Assembly: GCA_021014325.1 (NCBI GenBank)
Contig: CM037471.1
Span: 19,426,818 to 19,490,817, forward strand
Reading direction: 5' to 3'
Origin: Plazaster borealis
Lineage: Eukaryota > Echinodermata > Asteroidea > Forcipulatida > Labidiasteridae
DNA: 64,000 nt
Shown: positions 1-14,446 of the stretch, in pieces
Layout: the number at the start of each line of letters is the position of its first letter
Numbering within the stretch: position 1 is the stretch's first letter
Notes under the pieces: generated by a model
Told to the model about the DNA's origin: nothing
The model's database searches: none
What the model saw: the letters and a program-made list of their open reading frames with translations, nothing else
Position numbers and translations under genes: made by a program

Positions 1-1160
1 CCCAGTTGGTGTTCTGGTAGTAACCCTACTCCCTGGCCGCTCGCCTCGCCTACAAAATAGTCATAACGAGGACAGAGCCCTTTAAATAGGCTTTCCAATG
101 GTATCAAACTTGTGCAAATCTTGCATATTCTGAGGATGAATTGGCCGTGCTTACTTTGTGTTTCACACTTTGACTGCTCTGTGCACAAAATTGGTCGTTT
201 CCGGTATGGAGATGGCACTAGGCGGCCATAAAATGTTGATTTCGGATTTAGGGATATGAGAGGCAGAGTTTTATATAAATTGTGTGTCTCTAGTATGCTT
301 AGTTCAGGAATTATTGTCAAAATTAGCGCAGAATTTGTTTCAAACCGTTATTCGGCACGTATTTATGTCTTGCATGTGTACGTGTTCATACGTAGCCCCC
401 AGTTGGTGGTGGTAGTAACCTTATACTCCCTGGCCGCTCGCCTCGAGTACAAAATGGTCACATAAGCAAAACAAAGACAAGGAGAGAGCCCTTAGGATAG
501 GCTTTCCAATGGTACAAAACCTGTGCAAATCCTGCATTATTCTGAGGGTGATTTGTTCATGCTTACTTTGTGTTTCTCTCTTTGACTGCTCTGTGCAAAC
601 AAATCCGATTGAACATGCTTTTGAGGAGCATTCTGAGTATCCCCACTTGCTGGTCATTTCCGGTATGGAGATGGCTGAAGGCGGCCATAAAATGTTGATA
701 TTTGGATTTAGAGATATGAGAGGCAGAGTTTGATATAAATGTTGTGTCCCTAGCATTATTTTGAAGGGTGATTCGGCCGTGCTTACTTTGTGTTTCTCTC
801 TTTAACTGCTCTGTGCACAAAAATCCCATTGAACATGCTTCTGAGGAGCATTCTCAGTATCCCCACTTGCTGGTCATTTCCGGTATCGAGATGGCACAAG
901 GCGGCAATAAAATGTTGATTTTCGGATTAAGGGATATGAGAGGCAGAGTTTGTTATAAACTTTGTTTCTATAGCATGCTTAGTTCAAGACTTATTGTCAA
1001 ACATAGCGTAGAATTTGTTTCAAACCGTTATTCGGCAGGTATTTATGTCTTGCATGTCTATGCACCCATTTGATGGCGGTAGTAACCCTACTCCCTGGCC
1101 GCTCGCCTCGCCTACAAAATGGTCACAGAAAAGAAACTGAGATAGGCTTTCCAATGGTAT
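1..1160 (+). repeat. Degenerate left edge of the satellite array
   Basis: These copies are recognisably the same satellite but much more divergent than the core. They carry private substitutions, for example gctctgtgcaca for gctttgtgcacc, and internal rearrangements. One copy jumps at about 751-757 from the ctctagca block straight into the ttattctgagggtgat block, skipping most of a unit, as expected from unequal exchange. Such decay is usual at the edge of a satellite array, so the array probably ends not far left of the window, but that boundary is not visible. Confidence 0.8.
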
Positions 1161-3313
1161 AAAACTTGTGCAAATCCTACATTATTCTGAGGGTGATTTG
1201 GCCGTGCTTACTTTGTGTTTCTCTCTTTGACTGCTTTGTGCACAAAAATCCCATTGAACATGCTTCTGGGGAGCATTCTGAGTACCCCCGCTTGCTGGTC
1301 GTTTCCGGTATGGAGATGGCACTAGGCGGCCATAAAATGTTGATTTTCGGATTCAGGGATATGAGAGGCAGAGTTTGATATAAATTTTGTTTCTCTAGCA
1401 GGCTTAGTTCAGAAGTTATTGTCAAACATAGCGCAGAATTTGTTTCAAACCGATATTCGGCAGGTATTTATGTCTTGCATGTGTACGTGTACATACGTAG
1501 CCCCCATTTGGAAGCGGGAGTAACCCTACTCACTGGCCGCTCGCCTCGCTTTCAAAATGGTAACAGAAACGAAACTAGAACGAGGAGATAGCCCTTGAGA
1601 TAGGCTTTCCAATGGTATAAAACTTGTGCAAATCCTGCATTATTCTGAGGGTGATTTGGCCGTGCTTACTTTGTGTTTCTCTCTTTGACTGCTTTGTGCA
1701 CCAAAATCCCATTGAACATGCTTCTGGGGAGCATTCTGAGTACCCCCGCTTGCTGGTCGTTTCCGGTATGGAGATGGCACTAGGCGGCCATAAAATGTTG
1801 ATTTTCGGATTCAGGGATATGAGAGGCAGAGTTTGATATAAATTTTGTTTCTCTAGCAGGCTTAGTTCAGGAGTTATTGTCAAACATAGCGCAGAATTTG
1901 TTTCAAACCGATATTCGGCAGGTATTTATGTCTTGCATGTGTACGTGTACATACGTAGCCCCCAGTTGGTGGCGGTAGTAACCCTACTCCCTGGCCGCTC
2001 GCCTCGCCCACAAAATGGTCACAGAAACGAAACTACGACGAGAAGAGAGCCCTTGAGATAGGCTTTCCAATGGTATAAAACTTGTGCAAATCCTGTATTA
2101 TTCTGAGGGTGATTTGGCCGTGCTTACTTTGTGTTTCTCTCTTTGACTGCTTTGTGCACCAAAATCCCATTGAACATGCTTCTGGGGAGCATTCTGAGTA
2201 CCCGCGCTTGCTGGTCGTTTCCGGTATGGAGATGGCACTAGGCGGCCATAAAATGTTGATTTTCGGATTCAGGGATATGAGAGGCAGAGTTTGATATAAA
2301 TTTTGTTTCTCTAGCAGGCTTAGTTCAGGAGTTATTGTCAAACATAGCGCAGAATTTGTTTCAAACCGATATTCGGCAGGTATTTATGTCTTGCATGTGT
2401 ATGTATGTACATACGTAGCCCCAGTTGGTGGCGGTAGTAACCCTACTCCCTGGCCGCTCGCCTCGCCTACAAAATGGTCACAGAAACGAAACTAGGACGA
2501 GAAGAGAGCCCTTGAGATAGGCTTTCCAATGGTATAAAACTTGTGCAAATCCTGCATTATTCTGAGGGTGATTTGGCCGTGCTTACTTTGTGTTTCTCTC
2601 TTTGACTGCTTTGTGCACCAAAATCCCATTGAACATGCTTCTGAGGAGCATTCTGAGTACCCCGCTTGCTGGTCGTTTCCGGTATGGAGATGGCACTAGG
2701 CGGCCATAAAATGTTGATTTTCGGATTCAGGGATATGAGAGGCAGAGTTTGATATAAATTTTGTTTCTCTAGCAGGCTTAGTTCAGGAGTTATTGTCAAA
2801 CATAGCGCAGAATTTGTTTCAAACCGATATTCGGCAGGTATTTATGTCTTGCATGTGTACGTGTACATACGTAGCCCCAGTTGGTGGCGGTAGTAACCCT
2901 ACTCCCTGGCCGCTCGCCTCGCCTACAAAATGGTCACAGAAACGAAACTAGGACGAGAAGAGAGCCCTTGAGATAGGCTTTCCAATGGTATAAAACTTGT
3001 GCAAATCCTGCATTATTCTGAGGGTGATTTGGCCGTGCTTACTTTGTGTTTCTCTCTTTGACTGCTTTGTGCACCAAAATCCCATTGAACATGCTTCTGG
3101 GAGCATTCTGAGTACCCGCGCTTGCTGGTTGTTTCCGGTATGGAGATGGCACTAGGCGGCCATAAAATGTTGATTTTCGGATTCAGGGATATGAGAGGCA
3201 GAGTTTGATATAAATTTTGTTTCTCTAGCAGGCTTAGTTCAGGAGTTATTGTCAAACATAGCGCAGAATTTGTTTCAAACCGATATTCGGCAGGTATTTA
3301 TGTCTTGCATGTG

Positions 3314-3331
3314 TACGTATGTACATACGTA
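3314..3331. repeat. 18-bp perfect palindrome at a satellite junction
   Basis: TACGTATGTACATACGTA equals its own reverse complement. Most monomers carry a form 2 bp shorter (gtacgtgtacatacg). The long forms make 460-bp units and come in two types: the perfect palindrome here, and a tatgtatgtac variant with one mismatched pair. Other long-form junctions lie near 2400, 5148, 6062, 6979, 7899, 9272, 12474, 15222, 16122, 17955 and 22078. None was seen further right. Confidence 0.85.
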
Positions 3332-6300
3332 GCCCCCAGTTGGTGGCGGTAGTAACCCTACTCCCTGGCCGCTCGCCTCGCCTACAAAATGGTCACAGAA
3401 ACGAAACTAGGACGAGAAGAGAGCCCTGAGATAGGCTTTCCAATGGTATAAAACTTGTGCAAATCCTGCATTATTCTGAGGGTGATTTGGCCGTGCTTAC
3501 TTTGTGTTTCTCTCTTTGACTGCTTTGTGCACCAAAATCCCATTGAACATGCTTCTGAGGAGCATTCTGAGTACCCCCGCTTGCTGGTCGTTTCCGGTAT
3601 GGAGATGGCACTAGGCGGCCATAAAATGTTGATTTTCGGATTCAGGGATATGAGAGGCAGAGTTTGATATAAATTTTGTTTCTCTAGCAGGCTTAGTTCA
3701 GGAGTTATTGTCAAACATAGCGCAGAATTTGTTTCAAACCGATATTCGGCAGGTATTTATGTCTTGCATGTGTACGTGTACATACGTAGCCCCAGTTGGT
3801 GGCGGTAGTAACCCTACTCCCTGGCCGCTCGCCTCGCCTACAAAATGGTCACAGAAACGAAACTAGGACGAGAAGAGAGCCCTTGAGATAGGCTTTCCAA
3901 TGGTATAAAACTTGTGCAAATCCTGCATTATTCTGAGGGTGATTTGGCCGTGCTTACTTTGTGTTTCTCTCTTTGACTGCTTTGTGCACCAAAATCCCAT
4001 TGAACATGCTTCTGGGGAGCATTCTGAGTACCCCCGCTTGCTGGTCGTTTCCGGTATGGAGATGGCACTAGGCGGCCATAAAATGTTGATTTTCGGATTC
4101 AGGGATATGAGAGGCAGAGTTTGATATAAATTTTGTTTCTCTAGCAGGCTTAGTTCAGGAGTTATTGTCAAACATAGCGCAGAATTTGTTTCAAACCGAT
4201 ATTCGGCAGGTATTTATGTCTTGCATGTGTACGTGTACATACGTAGCCCCCAGTTGGTGGCGGTAGTAACCCTACTCCCTGGCCGCTCGCCTCGCCTACA
4301 AAATGGTCACAGAAACGAAACTAGGACGAGAAGAGAGCCCTTGAGATAGGCTTTCCAATGGTATAAAACTTGTGCAAATCCTGCATTATTCTGAGGGTGA
4401 TTTGGCCGTGCTTACTTTGTGTTTCTCTCTTTGACTGCTTTGTGCACAAAAATCCCATTGAACATGCTTCTGGGGAGCATTCTGAGTACCCCCGCTTGCT
4501 GGTCGTTTCCGGTATGGAGATGGCACTAGGCGGCCATAAAATGTTGATTTTCGGATTCAGGGATATGAGAGGCAGAGTTTGATATAAATTTTGTTTCTCT
4601 AGCAGGCTTAGTTCAGGAGTTATTGTCAAACATAGCGCAGAATTTGTTTCAAACCGATATTCGGCAGGTATTTATGTCTTGCATGTGTACGTGTACATAC
4701 GTAGCCCCCAGTTGGTGGCGGTAGTAACCCTACTCCCTGGCCGCTCGCCTCGCCTACAAAATGGTCACAGAAACGAAACTAGGACGAGAAGAGAGCCCTT
4801 GAGATAGGCTTTCCAATGGTATAAAACTTGTGCAAATCCTGCATTATTCTGAGGGTGATTTGGCCGTGCTTACTTTGTGTTTCTCTCTTTGACTGCTTTG
4901 TGCACCAAAATCCCATTGAACATGCTTCTGGGGAGCATTCTGAGTACCCGCGCTTGCTGGTCGTTTCCGGTATGGAGATGGCACTAGGCGGCCATAAAAT
5001 GTTGATTTTCGGATTCAGGGATATGAGAGGCAGAGTTTGATATAAATTTTGTTTCTCTAGCAGGCTTAGTTCAGGAGTTATTGTCAAACATAGCGCAGAA
5101 TTTGTTTCAAACCGATATTCGGCAGGTATTTATGTCTTGCATGTGTACGTATGTACATACGTAGCCCCCAGTTGGTGGCGGTAGTAACCCTACTCCCTGG
5201 CCGCTCGCCTCGCCTACAAAATGGTCACAGAAACGAAACTAGGACGAGAAGAGAGCCCTTGAGATAGGCTTTCCAATGGTATAAAACTTGTGCAAATCCT
5301 GCATTATTCTGAGGGTGATTTGGCCGTGCTTACTTTGTGTTTCTCTCTTTGACTGCTTTGTGCACCAAAATCCCATTGAACATGCTTCTGGGGAGCATTC
5401 TGAGTACCCGCGCTTGCTGGTCGTTTCCGGTATGGAGATGGCACTAGGCGGCCATAAAATGTTGATTTTCGGATTCAGGGATATGAGAGGCAGAGTTTGA
5501 TATAAATTTTGTTTCTCTAGCAGGCTTAGTTCAGGAGTTATTGTCAAACATAGCGCAGAATTTGTTTCAAACCGATATTCGGCAGGTATTTATGTCTTGC
5601 ATGTGTACGTGTACATACGTAGCCCCAGTTGGTGGCGGTAGTAACCCTACTCCTGGCCGCTCGCCTCGCCTACAAAATGGTCACAGAAACGAAACTAGGA
5701 CGAGAAGAGAGCCCTTGAGATAGGCTTTCCAATGGTATAAAACTTGTGCAAATCCTGCATTATTCTGAGGGTGATTTGGCCGTGCTTACTTTGTGTTTCT
5801 CTCTTTGACTGCTTTGTGCACCAAAATCCCATTGAACATGCTTCTGGGGAGCATTCTGAGTACCCGCGCTTGCTGGTCGTTTCCGGTATGGAGATGGCAC
5901 TAGGCGGCCATAAAATGTTGATTTTCGGATTCAGGGATATGAGAGGCAGAGTTTGATATAAATTTTGTTTCTCTAGCAGGCTTAGTTCAGGAGTTATTGT
6001 CAAACATAGCGCAGAATTTGTTTCAAACCGATATTCGGCAGGTATTTATGTCTTGCATGTGTATGTATGTACATACGTAGCCCCAGTTGGTGGCGGTAGT
6101 AACCCTACTCCCTGGCCGCTCGCCTCGCCTACAAAATGGTCACAGAAACGAAACTAGGACGAGAAGAGAGCACTTGAGATAGGCTTTCCAATGGTATAAA
6201 ACTTGTGCAAATCCTGCATTATTCTGAGGGTGATTTGGCCGTGCTTACTTTGTGTTTCTCTCTTTGACTGCTTTGTGCACCAAAATCCCATTGAACATGC

Positions 6301-8037
6301 TTCTGGGGAGCATTCTGAGTACCCCCGCTTGCTGGTCGTTTCCGGTATGGAGATGGCACTAGGCGGCCATAAAATGTTGATTTTCGGATTCAGGGATATG
6401 AGAGGCAGAGTTTGATATAAATTTTGTTTCTCTAGCAGGCTTAGTTCAGGAGTTATTGTCAAACATAGCGCAGAATTTGTTTCAAACCGATATTCGGCAG
6501 GTATTTATGTCTTGCATGTGTACGTGTACATACGTAGCCCCCAGTTGGTGGCGGTAGTAACCCTACTCCCTGGCCGCTCGCCTCGCCTACAAAATGGTCA
6601 CAGAAACGAAACTAGGACGAGAAGAGAGCCCTTGAGATAGGCTTTCCAATGGTATAAAACTTGTGCAAATCCTGCATTATTCTGAGGGTGATTTGGCCGT
6701 GCTTACTTTGTGTTTCTCTCTTTGACTGCTTTGTGCACCAAAATCCCATTGAACATGCTTCTGGGGAGCATTCTGAGTACCCCCGCTTGCTGGTCGTTTC
6801 CGGTATGGAGATGGCACTAGGCGGCCATCAAATGTTGATTTTCGGATTCAGGGATATGAGAGGCAGAGTTTGATATAAATTTTGTTTCTCTAGCAGGCTT
6901 AGTTCAGGAGTTATTGTCAAACATAGCGCAGAATTTGTTTCAAACCGATATTCGGCAGGTATTTATGTCTTGCATGTGTATGTATGTACATACGTAGCCC
7001 CAGTTGGTGGCGGTAGTAACCCTACTCCCTGGCCGCTCGCCTCGCCTACAAAATGGTCACAGAAACGAAACTACGACGAGAAGAGAGCCCTTGAGATAGG
7101 CTTTCCAATGGTATAAAACTTGTGCAAATCCTGCATTATTCTGGGGGTGATTTGGCCGTGCTTACTTTGTGTTTCTCTTTTTGACTGCTTTGTGCACAAA
7201 AATCCCATTGAACATGCTTCTGGGGAGCATTCTGAGTACCCCCGCTTGCTGGTCGTTTCCGGTATGGAGATGGCACTAGGCGGCCATCAAATGTTGATTT
7301 TCGGATTCAGGGATATGAGAGGCAGAGTTTGATATAAATTTTGTTTCTCTAGCAGGCTTAGTTCAGGAGTTATTGTCAAACATAGCGCAGAATTTGTTTC
7401 AAACCGATATTCGGCAGGTATTTATGTCTTGCATGTGTACGTGTACATACGAAGCCCCCAGTTGGTGGCGGTAGTAATCCTACTCCATGGCCGCTCGCCT
7501 CGCCTACAAAATGGTCACAGAAACGAAACTAGGACGAGAAGAGAGCCCTTGAGATAGGCTTTCCAATGGTATAAAACTTGTGCAAATCCTGCATTATTCT
7601 GAGGGTGATTTGGCCGTGCTTACTTTGTGTTTCTCTCTTTGACTGCTTTGTGCACCAAAATCCCATTGAACATGCTTCTGGGGAGCATTCTGAGTACCCG
7701 CGCTTGCTGGTCGTTTCCGGTATGGAGATGGCACTAGGCGGCCATAAAATGTTGATTTTCGGATTCAGGGATATGAGAGGCAGAGTTTGATATAAATTTT
7801 GTTTCTCTAGCAGGCTTAGTTCAGGAGTTATTGTCAAACATAGCGCAGAATTTGTTTCAAACCGATATTCGGCAGGTATTTATGTCTTGCATGTGTACGT
7901 ATGTACATACGTAGCCCCCAGTTGGTGGCGGTAGTAACCCTACTCCCTGGCCGCTCGCCTCGCCTACAAAATGGTCACAGAAACGAAACTAGGACGAGAA
8001 GAGAGCCCTTGAGATAGGCTTTCCAATGGTATAAAAC

Positions 8038-8495
8038 TTGTGCAAATCCTGCATTATTCTGAGGGTGATTTGGCCGTGCTTACTTTGTGTTTCTCTCTTT
8101 GACTGCTTTGTGCACCAAAATCCCATTGAACATGCTTCTGGGGAGCATTCTGAGTACCCCCGCTTGCTGGTCGTTTCCGGTATGGAGATGGCACTAGGCG
8201 GCCATAAAATGTTGATTTTCGGATTCAGGGATATGAGAGGCAGAGTTTGATATAAATTTTGTTTCTCTAGCAGGCTTAGTTCAGGAGTTATTGTCAAACA
8301 TAGCGCAGAATTTGTTTCAAACCGATATTCGGCAGGTATTTATGTCTTGCATGTGTACGTGTACATACGTAGCCCCCAGTTGGTGGCGGTAGTAACCCTA
8401 CTCCCTGGCCGCTCGCCTCGCCTACAAAATGGTCACAGAAACGAAACTAGGACGAGAAGAGAGCCCTTGAGATAGGCTTTCCAATGGTATAAAAC
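8038..8495 (+). repeat. Representative core satellite monomer (458 bp)
   Basis: One consensus-like unit, cut arbitrarily at the ttgtgcaaatcc landmark. It has the CCCCCG state at the variable C-run, the short form of the TACGTA dyad, five Cs before agttggtgg, and actccctgg. A TTCCAAT motif lies just upstream of TATAAAA and a second AT-rich gatataaatttt lies near the middle. I find no pol III B-box consensus and no CENP-B-box match; the nearest look-alike, ttcggattcaggga, lacks required bases. Confidence 0.9.
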
Positions 8496-11400
8496 TTGTG
8501 CAAATCCTGCATTATTCTGAGGGTGATTTGGCCGTGCTTACTTTGTGTTTCTCTCTTTGACTGCTTTGTGCACCAAAATCCCATTGAACATGCTTCTGGG
8601 GAGCATTCTGAGTACCCCCGCTTGCTGGTCGTTTCCGGTATGGAGATGGCACTAGGCGGCCATAAAATGTTGATTTTCGGATTCAGGGATATGAGAGGCA
8701 GAGTTTGATATAAATTTTGTTTCTCTAGCAGGCTTAGTTCAGGAGTTATTGTCAAACATAGCGCAGAATTTGTTTCAAACCGATATTCGGCAGGTATTTA
8801 TGTCTTGCATGTGTACGTGTACATACGTAGCCCCCAGTTGGTGGCGGTAGTAACCCTACTCCCTGGCCGCTCGCCTCGCCTACAAAATGGTCACAGAAAC
8901 GAAACTAGGACGAGAAGAGAGCCCTTGAGATAGGCTTTCCAATGGTATAAAACTTGTGCAAATCCTGCATTATTCTGAGGGTGATTTGGCCGTGCTTACT
9001 TTGTGTTTCTCTCTTTGACTGCTTTGTGCACCAAAATCCCATTGAACATGCTTCTGGGGAGCATTCTGAGTACCCCGACTTGCTGGTCGTTTCCGGTATG
9101 GAGATGGCACTAGGCGGCCATAAAATGTTGATTTTCGGATTCAGGGATATGAGAGGCAGAGTTTGATATAAATTTTGTTTCTCTAGCAGGCTTAGTTCAG
9201 GAGTTATTGTCAAACATAGCGCAGAATTTGTTTCAAACCGATATTCGGCAGGTATTTATGTCTTGCATGTGTACGTATGTACATACGTAGCCCCAGTTGG
9301 TGGCGGTAGTAACCCTACTCCTGGCCGCTCGCCTCGCCTACAAAATGGTCACAGAAACGAAACTAGGACGAGAAGAGAGCCCTTGAGATAGGCTTTCCAA
9401 TGGTATAAAACTTGTGCAAATCCTGCATTATTCTGAGGGTGATTTGGCCGTGCTTACTTTGTGTTTCTCTCTTTGACTGCTTTGTGCACCAAAATCCCAT
9501 TGAACATGCTTCTGGGGAGCATTCTGAGTACCCCCGCTTGCTGGTCGTTTCCGGTATGGAGATGGCACTAGGCGGCCATAAAATGTTGATTTTCGGATTC
9601 AGGGATATGAGAGGCAGAGTTTGATATAAATTTTGTTTCTCTAGCAGGCTTAGTTCAGGAGTTATTGTCAAACATAGCGCAGAATTTGTTTCAAACCGAT
9701 ATTCGGCAGGTATTTATGTCTTGCATGTGTACGTGTACATACGTAGCCCCAGTTGGTGGCGGTAGTAACCCTACTCCCTGGCCGCTCGCCTCGCCTACAA
9801 AATGGTCACAGAAACGAAACTAGGACGAGAAGAGAGCCCTTGAGATAGGCTTTCCAATGGTATAAAACTTGTGCAAATCCTGCATTATTCTGAGGGTGAT
9901 TTGGCCGTGCTTACTTTGTGTTTCTCTCTTTGACTGCTTTGTGCACCAAAATCCCATTGAACATGCTTCTGGGGAGCATTCTGAGTACCCCCGCTTGCTG
10001 GTCGTTTCCGGTATGGAGATGGCACTAGGCGGCCATAAAATGTTGATTTTCGGATTCAGGGATATGAGAGGCAGAGTTTGATATAAATTTTGTTTCTCTA
10101 GCAGGCTTAGTTCAGGAGTTATTGTCAAACATAGCGCAGAATTTGTTTCAAACCGATATTCGGCAGGTATTTATGTCTTGCATGTGTACGTGTACATACG
10201 TAGCCCCAGTTGGTGGCGGTAGTAACCCTACTCCCTGGCCGCTCGCCTCGCCTACAAAATGGTCACAGAAACGAAACTAGGACGAGAAGAGAGCCCTTGA
10301 GATAGGCTTTCCAATGGTATAAAACTTGTGCAAATCCTGCATTATTCTGAGGGTGATTTGGCCGTGCTTACTTTGTGTTTCTCTCTTTGACTGCTTTGTG
10401 CACCAAAATCCCATTGAACATGCTTCTGGGGAGCATTCTGAGTACCCCCGCTTGCTGGTCGTTTCCGGTATGGAGATGGCACTAGGCGGCCATAAAATGT
10501 TGATTTTCGGATTCAGGGATATGAGAGGCAGAGTTTGATATAAATTTTGTTTCTCTAGCAGGCTTAGTTCAGGAGTTATTGTCAAACATAGCGCAGAATT
10601 TGTTTCAAACCGATATTCGGCAGGTATTTATGTCTTGCATGTGTACGTGTACATACGTAGCCCCCAGTTGGTGGCGGTAGTAACCCTACTCCCTGGCCGC
10701 TCGCCTCGCCTACAAAATGGTCACAGAAACGAAACTAGGACGAGAAGAGAGCCCTTGAGATAGGCTTTCCAATGGTATAAAACTTGTGCAAATCCTGCAT
10801 TATTCTGAGGGTGATTTGGCCGTGCTTACTTTGTGTTTCTCTCTTTGACTGCTTTGTGCACCAAAATCCCATTGAACATGCTTCTGGGGAGCATTCTGAG
10901 TACCCCCGCTTGCTGGTCGTTTCCGGTATGGAGATGGCACTAGGCGGCCATAAAATGTTGATTTTCGGATTCAGGGATATGAGAGGCAGAGTTTGATATA
11001 AATTTTGTTTCTCTAGCAGGCTTAGTTCAGGAGTTATTGTCAAACATAGCGCAGAATTTGTTTCAAACCGATATTCGGCAGGTATTTATGTCTTGCATGT
11101 GTACGTGTACATACGTAGCCCCCAGTTGGTGGCGGTAGTAACCCTACTCCCTGGCCGCTCGCCTCGCCTACAAAATGGTCACAGAAACGAAACTAGGACG
11201 AGAAGAGAGCCCTTGAGATAGGCTTTCCAATGGTATAAAACTTGTGCAAATCCTGCATTATTCTGAGGGTGATTTGGCCGTGCTTACTTTGTGTTTCTCT
11301 CTTTGACTGCTTTGTGCACCAAAATCCCATTGAACATGCTTCTGGGGAGCATTCTGAGTACCCGCGCTTGCTGGTCGTTTCCGGTATGGAGATGGCACTA

Positions 11401-13989
11401 GGCGGCCATAAAATGTTGATTTTCGGATTCAGGGATATGAGAGGCAGAGTTTGATATAAATTTTGTTTCTCTAGCAGGCTTAGTTCAGGAGTTATTGTCA
11501 AACATAGCGCAGAATTTGTTTCAAACCGATATTCGGCAGGTATTTATGTCTTGCATGTGTACGTGTACATACGTAGCCCCCAGTTGGTGGCGGTAGTAAC
11601 CCTACTCCCTGGCCGCTCGCCTCGCCTACAAAATGGTCACAGAAACGAAACTAGGACGAGAAGAGAGCCCTTGAGATAGGCTTTCCAATGGTATAAAACT
11701 TGTGCAAATCCTGCATTATTCTGAGGGTGATTTGGCCGTGCTTACTTTGTGTTTCTCTCTTTGACTGCTTTGTGCACCAAAATCCCATTGAACATGCTTC
11801 TGGGGAGCATTCTGAGTACCCCCGCTTGCTGGTCGTTTCCGGTATGGAGATGGCACTAGGCGGCCATAAAATGTTGATTTTCGGATTCAGGGATATGAGA
11901 GGCAGAGTTTGATATAAATTTTGTTTCTCTAGCAGGCTTAGTTCAGGAGTTATTGTCAAACATAGCGCAGAATTTGTTTCAAACCGATATTCGGCAGGTA
12001 TTTATGTCTTGCATGTGTACGTGTACATACGTAGCCCCCAGTTGGTGGCGGTAGTAACCCTACTCCTGGCCGCTCGCCTCGCCTACAAAATGGTCACAGA
12101 AACGAAACTAGGACGAGAAGAGAGCCCTTGAGATAGGCTTTCCAATGGTATAAAACTTGTGCAAATCCTGCATTATTCTGAGGGTGATTTGGCCGTGCTT
12201 ACTTTGTGTTTCTCTCTTTGACTGCTTTGTGCACCAAAATCCCATTGAACATGCTTCTGGGGAGCATTCTGAGTACCCCCGCTTGCTGGTCGTTTCCGGT
12301 ATGGAGATGGCACTAGGCGGCCATAAAATGTTGATTTTCGGATTCAGGGATATGAGAGGCAGAGTTTGATATAAATTTTGTTTCTCTAGCAGGCTTAGTT
12401 CAGGAGTTATTGTCAAACATAGCGCAGAATTTGTTTCAAACCGATATTCGGCAGGTATTTATGTCTTGCATGTGTATGTATGTACATACGTAGCCCCAGT
12501 TGGTGGCGGTAGTAACCCTACTCCCTGGCCGCTCGCCTCGCCTACAAAATGGTCACAGAAACGAAACTAGGACGAGAAGAGAGCCCTTGAGATAGGCTTT
12601 CCAATGGTATAAAACTTGTGCAAATCCTGCATTATTCTGAGGGTGATTTGGCCGTGCTTACTTTGTGTTTCTCTCTTTGACTGCTTTGTGCACCAAAATC
12701 CCATTGAACATGCTTCTGGGGAGCATTCTGAGTACCCCCGCTTGCTGGTCGTTTCCGGTATGGAGATGGCACTAGGCGGCCATCAAATGTTGATTTTCGG
12801 ATTCAGGGATATGAGAGGCAGAGTTTGATATAAATTTTGTTTCTCTAGCAGGCTTAGTTCAGGAGTTATTGTCAAACATAGCGCAGAATTTGTTTCAAAC
12901 CGATATTCGGCAGGTATTTATGTCTTGCATGTGTACGTGTACATACGTAGCCCCCAGTTGGTGGCGGTAGTAACCCTACTCCCTGGCCGCTCGCCTCGCC
13001 TACAAAATGGTCACAGAAACGAAACTAGGACGAGAAGAGAGCCCTTGAGATAGGCTTTCCAATGGTATAAAACTTGTGCAAATCCTGCATTATTCTGAGG
13101 GTGATTTGGCCGTGCTTACTTTGTGTTTCTCTCTTTGACTGCTTTGTGCACCAAAATCCCATTGAACATGCTTCTGGGGAGCATTCTGAGTACCCGCGCT
13201 TGCTGGTCGTTTCCGGTATGGAGATGGCACTAGGCGGCCATAAAATGTTGATTTTCGGATTCAGGGATATGAGAGGCAGAGTTTGATATAAATTTTGTTT
13301 CTCTAGCAGGCTTAGTTCAGGAGTTATTGTCAAACATAGCGCAGAATTTGTTTCAAACCGATATTCGGCAGGTATTTATGTCTTGCATGTGTACGTGTAC
13401 ATACGTAGCCCCCAGTTGGTGGCGGTAGTAACCCTACTCCCTGGCCGCTCGCCTCGCCTACAAAATGGTCACAGAAACGAAACTAGGACGAGAAGAGAGC
13501 CCTTGAGATAGGCTTTCCAATGGTATAAAACTTGTGCAAATCCTGCATTATTCTGAGGGTGATTTGGCCGTGCTTACTTTGTGTTTCTCTCTTTGACTGC
13601 TTTGTGCACCAAAATCCCATTGAACATGCTTCTGGGGAGCATTCTGAGTACCCCCGCTTGCTGGTCGTTTCCGGTATGGAGATGGCACTAGGCGGCCATA
13701 AAATGTTGATTTTCGGATTCAGGGATATGAGAGGCAGAGTTTGATATAAATTTTGTTTCTCTAGCAGGCTTAGTTCAGGAGTTATTGTCAAACATAGCGC
13801 AGAATTTGTTTCAAACCGATATTCGGCAGGTATTTATGTCTTGCATGTGTACGTGTACATACGTAGCCCCCAGTTGGTGGCGGTAGTAACCCTACTCCCT
13901 GGCCGCTCGCCTCGCCTACAAAATGGTCACAGAAACGAAACTAGGACGAGAAGAGAGCCCTTGAGATAGGCTTTCCAATGGTATAAAAC

Positions 13990-14446
13990 TTGTGCAAATC
14001 CTGCATTATTCTGAGGGTGATTTGGCCGTGCTTACTTTGTGTTTCTCTCTTTGACTGCTTTGTGCACAGAAATCCCATTGAATATGCTTTTGGGGAGCAT
14101 TCTGAGTACCCCCGCTTGCTGGTCGTTTCCGGTATGGAGATGGCACGAGGCGGCCATAAAATGTTGATTTTCGGATTCAGGGATATGAGAGGCAGAGTTT
14201 GATATAAATTTTGTTTCTCTAGCAGGCTTAGTTCAGGAGTTATTGTCAAACATAGCGCAGAATTTGTTTCAAACCGATATTCGGCAGGTATTTATGTCTT
14301 GCATGTGTACGTGTACATACGTAGCCCCAGTTGGTGGCGGTAGTAACCCTACTCCCTGGCCGCTCGCCTCGCCTACAAAATGGTCACAGAAACGAAACTA
14401 GGACGAGAAGAGAGCCCTTGAGATAGGCTTTCCAATGGTATAAAAC
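13990..14446 (+). repeat. Divergent satellite monomer inside the core
   Basis: This unit carries a cluster of private changes in one 100-bp stretch: cacagaaatcc for caccaaaatcc, aatatgcttttgg for aacatgcttctgg, and gcacgaggcgg for gcactaggcgg. Its neighbours on both sides are consensus-like. It is either an old copy that escaped homogenisation or a patch from another subfamily. I saw no second copy of this combination. Confidence 0.75.

Noticed and set aside
4560..4575. CENP-B-box-like ttcggattcaggga in the monomer
   Set aside because: It lacks the required A and CGGG positions of the consensus, so centromere identity cannot be argued from it.
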